Source: Lachnospiraceae bacterium | GTDB taxonomy: Bacteria; Bacillota; Clostridia; Lachnospirales; Lachnospiraceae | Length of the DNA stretch: 64,000 nt | Reading direction: 5' to 3' | Assembly: GCA_910574285.1 (NCBI GenBank) | Contig: CAJTAL010000011.1 | Span: 36,075 to 100,074 of the forward strand | Shown here: one piece after another, positions 43,571 through 52,260 of the stretch | Numbering within the stretch: the first letter of the stretch is position 1 | Layout of the letters: the number at the start of each line of letters is the position of its first letter | The notes under the pieces: model-generated | What the model was told of the DNA's origin: nothing | The model's input: only the letters and a program-made list of their open reading frames with translations | Databases searched by the model: none | Made by a program: the position numbers and the translations under genes

Positions 43571-44794
43571 TCAGCTTCTGTAGTCCGCGTTGATCTCAAT
43601 ATATCCGTGGGTCAGGTCGCATCCCCATGCCGTCGCCGTCTTATCTCCCATCTTCACATCCGCTATCGCCGTAACCTCCGGCTCCGAGAGAATCCTTGTG
43701 GCTTCTTCTTCACTATAGTCAACCGCCGTTCCGTCCTCAATGATCTGAATCTTTCCGGCTTTACTCTCAAAGAACAGATCCACCTTCTCTGGATCAAACT
43801 GAGCTCCGGAATATCCCATCGCGCACAGAATCCTTCCCCAGTTCGCGTCATGGCCGGCGATCGCCGTCTTAGTCAGATTCGAACATACGATAGATTTGGC
43901 AAGCGTCCTCGCCTGTTCGATACTTTCACAGCCTGCCGCCCTCACTTCAAAGAGCGCAGTCGCTCCTTCTCCGTCGCCCGCAATCTTCTTCGCCAGATAT
44001 TCATTCACCGCGTGGAGCGCTTCCTTGAACCGGTGATAATCCTCACTTCCATACACAATCTCAGGATTCTCCGCAAGACCGTTCGCAAGCAGGACTACCG
44101 TATCATTCGTAGACGTATCCCCGTCTACCGAGATCATATTATAAGTATCCTGCACATCCTCGCTCAGGGCGCTCTGAAGTACTTCCTTTGCAATCACCGC
44201 GTCCGTCGTGATAAAAGCAAGCATGGTACACATATTCGGATGGATCATTCCGGAGCCTTTCGCCATACCGCCGATCGTCACCGTCTTCCCTCCGACCTCA
44301 ATAGTTACCGCCAGCTCTTTTTCACAGGTATCCGTAGTCATGATCGCCCTGGCAGCCGCGGTTCCATTCTCGGTTGTGTCATTCTTCTCCTTTGCAAGTA
44401 CACGGATTCCCGCCGTCAGCCGGTCTATCGGAATCTGCTTCCCGATCACTCCCGTAGAACCAATCAGAACCCCATCCTCAGAGATTTTAAGCGCTTCTGC
44501 CGCCGCCCGGGCCGTGTCTTTACAATATCCGAAGCCTTCCGCCCCCGTACATGCATTGGCAATCCCCGAATTGACGATGACCGCCTGCACCGGCGCGCCG
44601 CTCTTTACAATCTGCTGATCCCATCTAACCGGAGCCGCTTTCACCACATTGGTGGTAAATGTCCCTGCCGCCACGCATGGTTTCCGGCTGTATATCATCG
44701 CCATATCCGTCCTGTCTTTGTATTTAATCCCTGCCGCCGCCGAAGCCGCCTCGAAGCCCTTTGCCGCGGTCACGCCGCCTTTGATTATTTCCAT
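43571..44794 (-). CDS. argJ: glutamate N-acetyltransferase/amino-acid acetyltransferase
   Basis: Ornithine acetyltransferase that recycles acetyl from acetylornithine to glutamate. The autocleavage site with nucleophile Thr is in HPNMCTMLAFITTDA (the residue before Thr is Cys, more often Ala), followed by DGDTSTNDTVVLLANG. 407 residues. Start at 44794 because AGGAGG lies seven bases upstream. Whether it also uses acetyl-CoA (bifunctional) cannot be read from sequence; the adjacent GNAT may be the alternative first-step enzyme. Confidence 0.95.
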   Translation of the reverse strand: MEIIKGGVTAAKGFEAASAAAGIKYKDRTDMAMIYSRKPCVAAGTFTTNVVKAAPVRWDQQIVKSGAPVQAVIVNSGIANACTGAEGFGYCKDTARAAAEALKISEDGVLIGSTGVIGKQIPIDRLTAGIRVLAKEKNDTTENGTAAARAIMTTDTCEKELAVTIEVGGKTVTIGGMAKGSGMIHPNMCTMLAFITTDAVIAKEVLQSALSEDVQDTYNMISVDGDTSTNDTVVLLANGLAENPEIVYGSEDYHRFKEALHAVNEYLAKKIAGDGEGATALFEVRAAGCESIEQARTLAKSIVCSNLTKTAIAGHDANWGRILCAMGYSGAQFDPEKVDLFFESKAGKIQIIEDGTAVDYSEEEATRILSEPEVTAIADVKMGDKTATAWGCDLTHGYIEINADYRS

Positions 44795-44810
44795 CTTCTC
44801 TTCCTCCTTC

Positions 44811-45257
44811 TTATTGCTCGTTAAAAGCTGTGATATTTTTCTCATTCAACACAAAATCATAATAATTCAGGTCAAGTCTTTTCGTCCAGCCTATGGTATT
44901 CCAGAATGCATTCCCGATATCATTCTTCGTAAATGCGATCAGGCACACTTTATTAATCTGCTCTTTCTTCAGCTCTTCCATAGCCTTAACTACCATAGAT
45001 TTGCCGATCCCCCGTCTCCGGTACTCTTCATCCACACACACATGATAGAGACATCCCCGCCTTCCGTCATGTCCGCAGAGAATGCTTCCCACCACCCGGC
45101 CGTCTTCCACCGCCACCACACTGGTTGCAGGATTTCTCCTCAAGAATCTCTCGATCCCCTCCCGGGAATCATCCACGCTCCTTAAGCCGAACCCCCGGAT
45201 CTTTGTCCAAAGCGCGTATACTCCGTCATAATCTTCCATCGTCATCGTTCGAATCAT
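44811..45257 (-). CDS. GNAT-family N-acetyltransferase in the arg operon
   Basis: A 148-residue GNAT with the acetyl-CoA motif VDEEYRRRGIGKSMVVKA and the C-terminal IAFTKNDIGNAFWNTIGW, RLDLNYYDFVL. Its place between argC and argJ suggests a role in arginine synthesis, perhaps as an alternative N-acetylglutamate synthase, but it is shorter than ArgA and could be an unrelated acetyltransferase. Stop lies 16 bases before argJ. Confidence 0.85.
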   Translation of the reverse strand: MIRTMTMEDYDGVYALWTKIRGFGLRSVDDSREGIERFLRRNPATSVVAVEDGRVVGSILCGHDGRRGCLYHVCVDEEYRRRGIGKSMVVKAMEELKKEQINKVCLIAFTKNDIGNAFWNTIGWTKRLDLNYYDFVLNEKNITAFNEQ

Positions 45258-45284
45258 AAGCCACCTCTATAAGTTTGATACCCC

Positions 45285-46325
45285 TTACGGGAACACAGGC
45301 GCCATCTTAAGCCCCTCATTCTCCGCGAATCCAAACATCAAGTTCATATTCTGCACTGCCTGGCCTGCGGCTCCTTTTACCAGATTGTCTATAGCGCCCA
45401 TCATGATGATCCGATTCGTCCTTGGGTCAATCTGGAAATTAATATCCACATAATTGCTGCCTTCCACCCATTTTGTCTCGGGACAGACGCCCTGCTCCAA
45501 TATACGCACAAACATTTCATCCTGATAGTATTTGTCATAAACCGCTTTTACTTCCTCATATGTAACTTCTCTGTTCAAAGACGCATATTCCGTTACCAGA
45601 ATCCCCCTGTTCATCGGCACAAGATGCGGCGTAAAACTAACTACGACCTTCTCCTTCGCCGCGTATCCCAACTGTTCCTCGATCTCCGGCGTATGCCTGT
45701 GAGACGCCACTCCATATGCTTTGATATTCTCATTGACCTCACAGTAGAGATTCGGAAGCTTTGCTCCCCTGCCCGCTCCGGAAGTGCCCGACTTGGCGTC
45801 TATGATCAAAGTCCTCATATCGATCAATCCCTCTTTCGCCAACGGATACGCCGTCAGAATCGAGCACGTGGTATAGCATCCCGGATTCGCCACCAGCCTG
45901 GCTTTCTTAATATCCTCCCGGTTCACCTCGCACAGCCCATATACCGCTTCCTTGATAAATTCCGGACTCTTGTGTTCAATCTTGTACCACTGCTCATAGA
46001 CGGCCACGTCTTTAATCCGATAATCCGCGCTCAGATCTATAACCTTTGTCCTCTTAAGTATCTCTTCCGTCAGCACAGACGCGCAGAATCCCTGAGGCGT
46101 AGCCGTAAAGATCACATCTGCCTGATCCGCCAGTTCTTCCATATTATCATCCATGCACTTCGCGTCCACGATCCGAAACATATTCCGGTATACGTCCGCA
46201 TAATTCTTCTCAATATAACTCCTGGAGCCATACCACACGATCTCCGCTTCTCTATGCCCCGTCAAAATTCTCACCAATTCTCCCCCGGCATAACCGGTGG
46301 CTCCGATAATTCCTGCTCTTATCAT
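45285..46325 (-). CDS. argC: N-acetyl-gamma-glutamyl-phosphate reductase
   Basis: NADPH-dependent reductase, third step of arginine synthesis. The nucleotide motif GIIGATGYAGGELVRIL at the start, the catalytic Cys in NPGCYTTCSIL and the His region in SHRHTPEIEEQL are present. About 346 residues. Start at 46325, with AAAGGA ten bases upstream. First gene of the operon, behind the promoter at 46396-46424. Confidence 0.95.
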   Translation of the reverse strand: MIRAGIIGATGYAGGELVRILTGHREAEIVWYGSRSYIEKNYADVYRNMFRIVDAKCMDDNMEELADQADVIFTATPQGFCASVLTEEILKRTKVIDLSADYRIKDVAVYEQWYKIEHKSPEFIKEAVYGLCEVNREDIKKARLVANPGCYTTCSILTAYPLAKEGLIDMRTLIIDAKSGTSGAGRGAKLPNLYCEVNENIKAYGVASHRHTPEIEEQLGYAAKEKVVVSFTPHLVPMNRGILVTEYASLNREVTYEEVKAVYDKYYQDEMFVRILEQGVCPETKWVEGSNYVDINFQIDPRTNRIIMMGAIDNLVKGAAGQAVQNMNLMFGFAENEGLKMAPVFP

Positions 46326-46395
46326 CCGCAAAACATCCTTTCTGCTCCGATTTTACAATTCAAACTATCCTTATCTCTTATCCATAGCAACACCC

Positions 46396-46424
46396 AATAT
46401 AAACCAAATTCCTCGTATTGTCCA
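46396..46424 (-). promoter_or_regulatory. argC operon promoter
   Basis: Minus-strand -35 TGGACA (46419-46424) and -10 TATATT (46396-46401) with a 17-bp spacer, 70 bases before argC. The ARG-box-like bases TTGCATAATTATACA lie upstream in the dyad at 46441-46500. Confidence 0.65.
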
Positions 46425-46440
46425 GTAAATCATTTCATAA

Positions 46441-46500
46441 AAGTAAAAACGCTTGCATAATTATACATCTTTTATGTATATTATGCAAGCGTTTTTACTT
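46441..46500. terminator. long inverted repeat: terminator with ARG-box-like arms
   Basis: Arms of 27-28 bases with one bulged T and a five-base loop. The left arm begins AAGTAAAAACGCTTGCATAA and the right ends GCAAGCGTTTTTACTT. On the minus strand it ends in TTTTTACTTTT, so it terminates the amidohydrolase operon. The arms contain TTGCATAATTATACA, like the element before argG, so it may also bind ArgR. Confidence 0.75.
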
Positions 46501-46589
46501 TCTTTATTCTGTTCTTTATACTGCTTTTTTTGTTTTCCCGGCTTATGCCTGCTTTTACGCCTGCACCGGCACACGGCAGATTCCGTGTA

Positions 46590-47300
46590 TTATTTAATCA
46601 ACTCCATGATCGTACCGCCCATGATCTTATCGAACTCCTCGTCATTTTTTGCATAACGCCGAATCTTATTGAATTCCCACTCATAATCACAGAACGGTCC
46701 GTCCGTTCCCCATATCACCTTATCTCCGCCCAGCTTCTGTATCACCTTATCTGTCTCAAAGCCGGGAACCCTGGACGTCTCCAGGTACAGATTATCGTTC
46801 TCCAGGGCTAATTCTATCGCCAGCTCCCATTCCCAGAAGCAGCCGCAATGCGCCATGATAAGCGGCACCTTCGGAAATCTGCGCGCCATACGGTCGAACT
46901 CCAGCGGACAGTTATATAAGTCTGACCCGCCGTGTACGATCACCACCGCGTCATACGCCTGCACCACTTCAAATACCGGATCCACAAGCTTCTTGTCACT
47001 GAGACGGAAGCCGCAGATCGTCGGATGCAGCTTCACCCCTTTATAACCTCTCTTCAGGCAATTCTCCAGGTCATCTGCCGCGGCCTGCCCGTCCCATGGA
47101 TTCACCGCGCAGAAAGGAATCAGACGATCCGGATTCTCCTCCACATACTTCATGATCTCGCCATTGTCCCACTGCCCTTCCGTAAAAGGGAAAATGATCG
47201 TCTTATCCACCTTCATGGTATCCATACGGTCCACTACGTCCTGACCGCTCCAAACTGCCGCTCCGCTTCCCACATGTGAATGTGCGTCTACTTTCCACAT
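46590..47300 (-). CDS. amidohydrolase family protein
   Basis: A 236-residue TIM-barrel amidohydrolase (amidohydrolase_2 type). Metal-site marks are DAHSHVG at the start, GVKLHPT, VIVHGG, MAHCGCF and GTDGPF. Complete. Last gene of the ABC-importer operon, 14 bases after the permease, so it probably acts on the imported compound; related enzymes are decarboxylases or lactone/amide hydrolases. The substrate is unknown. Confidence 0.88.
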   Translation of the reverse strand: MWKVDAHSHVGSGAAVWSGQDVVDRMDTMKVDKTIIFPFTEGQWDNGEIMKYVEENPDRLIPFCAVNPWDGQAAADDLENCLKRGYKGVKLHPTICGFRLSDKKLVDPVFEVVQAYDAVVIVHGGSDLYNCPLEFDRMARRFPKVPLIMAHCGCFWEWELAIELALENDNLYLETSRVPGFETDKVIQKLGGDKVIWGTDGPFCDYEWEFNKIRRYAKNDEEFDKIMGGTIMELIK

Positions 47301-47313
47301 ACTCCGTTACCTC

Positions 47314-48282
47314 CTATGCGTTTACTCTGCTTTTTAAAACTCCAAGCGCCACTGCCAATATGATAAATACTCCGTTAAAAATATTCTTATATGCGATTCC
47401 CATGCCCATCAGCGTGATGAAGTTACTGAGGAATCCCACAAACAGCGCCCCGATCACACTTCCGATAATGTTAAATTTATTTCTTGACGATACCAGCGTC
47501 CCTATGTAGACTGCAACGAAGCAGTCCGTCAGATACGTCTCTACTCCTCTGGGCACGGCGTTTCCGGACCTTGAAACCAGCATCACACCCGCCAATGCAG
47601 CCAGAAGCGAGCTGATTACGAAGGTTGCCCCAAAGACTCTTCGCACATTAATTCCCGCCAACAGTGAAGATCTTACATTATTACAGATCGCATCCATATA
47701 TCTTCCGAATACAGACCGCTCTTTTACAAAATACATGACGACGATTACGACAACCGTCAGTAATATCAGCACAGATACCGGTCCGATATTTTCCTGCCCG
47801 ATGAAAAAGAAATGCTTCACCCTGGCTGCAGGAAGCGTGAATAAGATCTGCGGCTGCGCGCCGTTCGTCAGCGTCAGCTCCGCACTTCTTACGACAAACA
47901 TCATCCCCAGCGTACCGATAATCGCCGGAACTCCCAAATAAGAGATCAATACCGCATTCACAATCCCTATCAGCAGACCGAACAACAGCGCTCCCATGAT
48001 CGCCGCTGCAAAATTCTTCCCGGACAGAATCAACATTGCCGCGATCACGCCCGCCGCATCCGCCACCTGCGCAATGGACAGATCAATCCCCCTTACCGCC
48101 ATAACCATAGTCATCCCGAACGTCATTACAATAAGTAAAGAACTGGAATTCAACACCCCAAGAATATTATCAATCCGCATAAACCTCGGCTCAATCATCT
48201 GAAATATCAACAGCACGCAGCATATCCCTATGACCGCCCCATGTCTCGCTATAAAATTCAGGGCCTTTTTCTCTCCTGTCAT
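47314..48282 (-). CDS. ABC transporter permease (RbsC/BPD_transp_2 type)
   Basis: A 322-residue permease with about nine helices. The characteristic loop is GRYMDAICNNVRSSLLAGIN, and the helix ends include RGIDLSIAQVADAAGVIAAM. Second of two permeases in the operon, 12 bases after the first. Works with the double ATPase and binding protein upstream to import a sugar or sugar-like compound. Confidence 0.93.
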   Translation of the reverse strand: MTGEKKALNFIARHGAVIGICCVLLIFQMIEPRFMRIDNILGVLNSSSLLIVMTFGMTMVMAVRGIDLSIAQVADAAGVIAAMLILSGKNFAAAIMGALLFGLLIGIVNAVLISYLGVPAIIGTLGMMFVVRSAELTLTNGAQPQILFTLPAARVKHFFFIGQENIGPVSVLILLTVVVIVVMYFVKERSVFGRYMDAICNNVRSSLLAGINVRRVFGATFVISSLLAALAGVMLVSRSGNAVPRGVETYLTDCFVAVYIGTLVSSRNKFNIIGSVIGALFVGFLSNFITLMGMGIAYKNIFNGVFIILAVALGVLKSRVNA

Positions 48283-48294
48283 CGCCTGTCCCTC

Positions 48295-49278
48295 CTAGAA
48301 AATTGTCACCTGACCGATTTCCCGTTTCTTGATAACGGTCAACAATATAGATAAAATCAAGATAATGCCAAGTACCCCCGATATCTGCTGATTGGAAATA
48401 CCATTGATAATCAACCCGTTCGATAAGGCCGCGATAAACATACCAGATATCACAGTCCCTATCACGCTAAGCTCTCCCGTCTTTGAAAACGTGCTGCCAA
48501 GATACGCCGCCGAAAGCGCCTGTATCAGAAAATCCATGCCGCTTGTAATCGCAGACGCCCCGTAATTGTATGAACACTGAAGCACACCTGTAAATCCAAG
48601 AATCAATCCCGATATCACATAGGACAGGAGCAGATAACGCCTGGTATTCAATCCCCTCAGTCTGGCCGCCGCCGGGTTCTCTCCCGAAGCATACATACGA
48701 AGCCCCGTCTTCGTATGTTTAAAAAAGTAATTCATTAAGATACATACCACTATCACGATTAAGAATATCACCGGTATGATCGCAATCCTTCCCTGCCCCA
48801 GCACTGCAAATCCAGGGATCGAATTAATCGTCAGCGCCTTGCCCCCGTTATACCAGGAGGTGATTCCCTGCATGATAAACATCGTCCCCAGGGTTGCTAC
48901 AAAGGTCGGTATCTTCATAACAATAACAAGGAACGCGTTCACGGCCCCCACGCCGATTCCTACCGTAATCCCGGAAGTCAGCGCCGCCGCTGTACCGGCT
49001 CCCGCAATCAGCAGACCTGCCGTCAGATTACAGGTAAGCTGTACCAGCGCGCCCGCGCCCATATCAAATCCGCCGCCGATCAATACCGCCGTCAGCCCAA
49101 GCGCGATCATGGTAAGTACGCTTCCTTGTTTCAATATCGTCATAATATTCGTGATATCAAAAAAAAGAGGAGCACGCAAACCCAACAGACACAATATGAT
49201 AACCATCCCCACTCCGGTACCCTTGCCCAGCAGCAGCGTTCCAACCTTTGCCGGACGAAGCCTCTTCTTATCCAACAC
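48295..49278 (-). CDS. ABC transporter permease (RbsC/BPD_transp_2 type)
   Basis: About 328 residues and the same family as its neighbour (TKTGLRMYASGENPAAARLR, GGGFDMGAGALVQLTCNLTA). Overlaps the end of the ATPase gene. Start taken at GTG 49278, six bases after GGAGG; a Met at 49308 lies inside the ATPase gene with no signal. Two different permeases suggest a heterodimeric channel. Confidence 0.92.
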   Translation of the reverse strand: MLDKKRLRPAKVGTLLLGKGTGVGMVIILCLLGLRAPLFFDITNIMTILKQGSVLTMIALGLTAVLIGGGFDMGAGALVQLTCNLTAGLLIAGAGTAAALTSGITVGIGVGAVNAFLVIVMKIPTFVATLGTMFIMQGITSWYNGGKALTINSIPGFAVLGQGRIAIIPVIFLIVIVVCILMNYFFKHTKTGLRMYASGENPAAARLRGLNTRRYLLLSYVISGLILGFTGVLQCSYNYGASAITSGMDFLIQALSAAYLGSTFSKTGELSVIGTVISGMFIAALSNGLIINGISNQQISGVLGIILILSILLTVIKKREIGQVTIF

Positions 49279-50800
49279 ACTTTGCCTCCTTTCCGCCGTT
49301 ATCTTCATCTCCTCCGGCCGCCCAGTATAAGATATCCTGCTCCTTCACCTGTGCGGCGTCAAATTCTTTCACGATCCTCCCCTTCGCCATAACGGCGATA
49401 CGGTCGCAGATACCCATCAATTCCTCATTTTCTGAAGAGATGAATATAATCCCACAGCCTTGCTTTGCCAGCGAAACCATCTGCTTATAGATCTCTGTCT
49501 TTGCCCCGATATCCACGCCGGTTGTCGGCTGGTCAAACACAAATATCTTAAAATCACCCACCATCCAGCGACCGATTACAACCTTCTGCTGGTTGCCTCC
49601 GGACAATTCTCCTACCAACTGCTTCTTACCGGTACACACAATATTCAGCGTCTTTCGGATATCTTCAAAAAATGTACTCTCCCGTCTCCTGTCTATCAGC
49701 CCTCTCTTCGCCCAAAGACGCGTGGAAGACAGCGAAAGATTCTCACCGATATCCATCTGAGCTACGATCCCTTCGTTTCTCCGGTCTTCAGGAATAAACG
49801 CGATTCCTTCCTTACACGCCTGAAGCGGTGAATTTGCCGCAAACGGCTGCCCTTCTATCTTCATGGAACCGCTCTTTACCTTCTCCACTCCATACATCGC
49901 AAGCATCGTCTCCGTACGTCCCGCGCCGACAAGACCGGCAAGCCCCAATATCTCTCCGCTATGTAACCGGAAGCTCACCCCTCTTACCAGTTCTCCCGAA
50001 TATAAATCATCCACTTCCAGAACCACGTCTCCTTTTACGGCTTCCTCTTTCGGATAGAATTCCTTCAGTTCTTTTCCTATCATCAGACTGACCACCTCCT
50101 TATGATCTGTCTGTCCGGTAGGAAACGTCCCCTGTACCCTGCTGTCCCGAAGAACCGTAATACTGTCCGTAATCCGAAAAATCTCATCCAGATGATGTGA
50201 AATATAAATAATCGTAACTCCCTCTTCCTTAAGCTTCCCGATCACCTCAAAGAGCTTTTCAATCTCCCGGTTGCTTAAAGACGCCGTAGGTTCGTCCAGA
50301 ATCAATAACTTGGGATTCTGAAGCAGAGCCGTAACGATCGCTGCCTGCTCCCTCTGCCCCACACTGAGGGTGGATATCTGCCTGTCTGCCGTAAAGTCAG
50401 AATCTATCAGCTTAAGCTTCTCCTGAACCAATGAACGCATCTTCTTAAAATCCAACTTACCGCATTTCCCCGTCATCTCGGACCCCAGGAACGCGTTCCT
50501 CGTCACATCGAAGAAAGGAACCAACTGCTGGTCCTGATGAATGATCGATATTCCCGCCCTTTCAGAATCCTTGGGAGAATTCATCTTAACCGGCTGTCCG
50601 TCAACCAGAATCTGACCGGAGTCCATAGAATACACCCCTGTAATAATCTTTACCAATGTGGATTTGCCCGCGCCGTTCTGCCCTAACAGGGCATGTACCT
50701 CTCCTCTTTTTATTTTCAGGTTGATATCCTGAAGCACTTTATTCTTGTCAAAACTTTTGTATATTTCCCTGCATTCTAGTAATATCCGGCTGTCCGCCAT
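49268..50800 (-). CDS. ABC transporter ATP-binding protein (RbsA/MglA type)
   Basis: Double-domain sugar-type ATPase, about 510 residues. First domain: Walker A GQNGAGKSTLVK, signature LSVGQREQAAIV, Walker B LILDEPTAS. Second domain: degenerate Walker A (GLVGAGRTETML), signature LSGGNQQKVVIG, FVFDQPTTG. Start at 50800 (ATGGCGGAC) with GGTGAG upstream. Between binding protein and first permease, typical of rbs/xyl/mgl operons. Confidence 0.95.
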   Translation of the reverse strand: MADSRILLECREIYKSFDKNKVLQDINLKIKRGEVHALLGQNGAGKSTLVKIITGVYSMDSGQILVDGQPVKMNSPKDSERAGISIIHQDQQLVPFFDVTRNAFLGSEMTGKCGKLDFKKMRSLVQEKLKLIDSDFTADRQISTLSVGQREQAAIVTALLQNPKLLILDEPTASLSNREIEKLFEVIGKLKEEGVTIIYISHHLDEIFRITDSITVLRDSRVQGTFPTGQTDHKEVVSLMIGKELKEFYPKEEAVKGDVVLEVDDLYSGELVRGVSFRLHSGEILGLAGLVGAGRTETMLAMYGVEKVKSGSMKIEGQPFAANSPLQACKEGIAFIPEDRRNEGIVAQMDIGENLSLSSTRLWAKRGLIDRRRESTFFEDIRKTLNIVCTGKKQLVGELSGGNQQKVVIGRWMVGDFKIFVFDQPTTGVDIGAKTEIYKQMVSLAKQGCGIIFISSENEELMGICDRIAVMAKGRIVKEFDAAQVKEQDILYWAAGGDEDNGGKEAKCVG

Positions 50801-50895
50801 TATCTCACCAACTTTCCCGCATATCGAGACTGCCGGAAAAGATCCGGCTCCGGCAGCCTCAAACGTTACTTCAATTACCCGCCGATACGGCATGT

Positions 50896-52038
50896 CTATG
50901 GAATACTCGGAAGCGCAACAAGCACATCCTCCTTCTTTGGATAGATCTTCTCGATCTCTTCTTTTTCAAGTCCCGCATCTTCCCAGAAGTTCTCGCCCCA
51001 TTTTAATTCCGCGGCTTCTACGCCGTTCTTTCCCGTCGCCACATAACAGCTTGCCGGGATCTTCGGCGAGACTGTCTTCGGATCCACGCTGCCGTCCATC
51101 ACTCCCAACAATATCTGTGCAGACTGCTGGCCGATACTTTCCGCATCCTGAACAACAGTCGCCACAAACGGGCTGTCCTCCTGAAACAGCATCTGGAATC
51201 CGATGATATCTCCGTCGATGCCGACCATCTTGATCTCATCTCCTCTTCCTGCACGCCGAATCGCCTCGCTGGCTCCTGATACCAGTTGGTCATACGTTCC
51301 GAAGATACCGGCGATACTTCCCTCTTCCGGATTCGCGGTCAGAATTTCCTCAATCTGCGTCTGTACCTTAGCCGGGTTGTGCTCTGCCGGAACTTCATGG
51401 ATCTTCACATCCGGGAAATCTGCGGCAACGGCCTCAAAGATTCTCTTCCTGGTTTCCAGAAGCGGCGCGCCCGGAACCCACACGACATATACGTCTCCTT
51501 CATAGCCGATACCGGCAAGCAGCGCGTCCGAAGCCAGGGTAGCCATAAGCGGGTCGTCGCCGTTCGTATCGCCAAGCGTATGCGCCACCGGCGCCCCTAT
51601 TCCCTGTGTGATAACCGGTATCCCTTTCTTCTCTGCTTCCGCCATCAACGGCTCGAGCTGTTCCGCGTCCCCCAGGTGAACGATCAGACCGTCGATTCCT
51701 GAGTTGATCAGATTCTCAATGTTCTCATTATGCTTCTGCACATCTGCCTGCGCGTCCGCGATCACAACGCTCCCGCCCGCAGCCTCAACCGCCTCCTGAG
51801 ACGCCGTTACAACACCGCGGTTGTAATCATTCGTGATCTCCCTGGCCGCTATGCCGATCTTAAAGTTTCCTTCCGTCTTGCTCTCCGTCACAGTCTCATT
51901 CTCGGTTCCCGTATCCTGGCTGTCTTCACTCTTCTCTCCCGGATCTCCCGATTCCTGCCCGTCGACCGTACACCCGGTTAATGTAACCGCAAGCAGCGCC
52001 GCCGCCAGGAACAATGCATACCATTTTTTCATCTTCAT
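50896..52038 (-). CDS. sugar-type ABC transporter substrate-binding lipoprotein
   Basis: About 380 residues: lipobox LTGC at residue 22-25, acidic Ser/Glu linker, then a periplasmic-binding fold of the ribose/galactose type (IGIAAREITNDYNRGVVTAS, GIDGLIVHLGDAEQLEPLM, VGIDGDIIGFQML). Start at 52038 with AGGAGG. First gene of the operon, divergent from the sensor kinase. Ligand unknown. Confidence 0.93.
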   Translation of the reverse strand: MKMKKWYALFLAAALLAVTLTGCTVDGQESGDPGEKSEDSQDTGTENETVTESKTEGNFKIGIAAREITNDYNRGVVTASQEAVEAAGGSVVIADAQADVQKHNENIENLINSGIDGLIVHLGDAEQLEPLMAEAEKKGIPVITQGIGAPVAHTLGDTNGDDPLMATLASDALLAGIGYEGDVYVVWVPGAPLLETRKRIFEAVAADFPDVKIHEVPAEHNPAKVQTQIEEILTANPEEGSIAGIFGTYDQLVSGASEAIRRAGRGDEIKMVGIDGDIIGFQMLFQEDSPFVATVVQDAESIGQQSAQILLGVMDGSVDPKTVSPKIPASCYVATGKNGVEAAELKWGENFWEDAGLEKEEIEKIYPKKEDVLVALPSIP

Positions 52039-52069
52039 CTTTTTTCCTCCTTGAAATTTTGTTGATTTC

Positions 52070-52118
52070 ATTATACAATAATAAACATAATAGTCAACAT
52101 TAAAATAATCATTTTAAT
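52070..52118 (-). promoter_or_regulatory. importer operon promoter and dyad
   Basis: Minus-strand -35 TTGACT (52092-52097), 16-bp spacer, -10 TATAAT (52070-52075). Just upstream a perfect dyad ATTAAAATAATCATTTTAAT (52099-52118) could be the response regulator's site. A plus-strand TATAAT at 52201 may serve the divergent sensor gene. Confidence 0.65.
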
Positions 52119-52260
52119 AAACATTGGCATTTTACATAAATATCAACACCAGATTTTAGACAAATTACACAATTATTTCTTTTACTATTTCATTATGTGG
52201 TATAATATTACAAAGATATTGGGTCAAATGATATTTTGTCCCATGAGGCAGGAGGTTGCT

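Noticed and set aside
43562..44824. Long plus-strand frame (420 codons) opposite argJ
   Set aside because: Antisense to a strongly conserved gene; Arg/His-rich translation typical of shadow frames.
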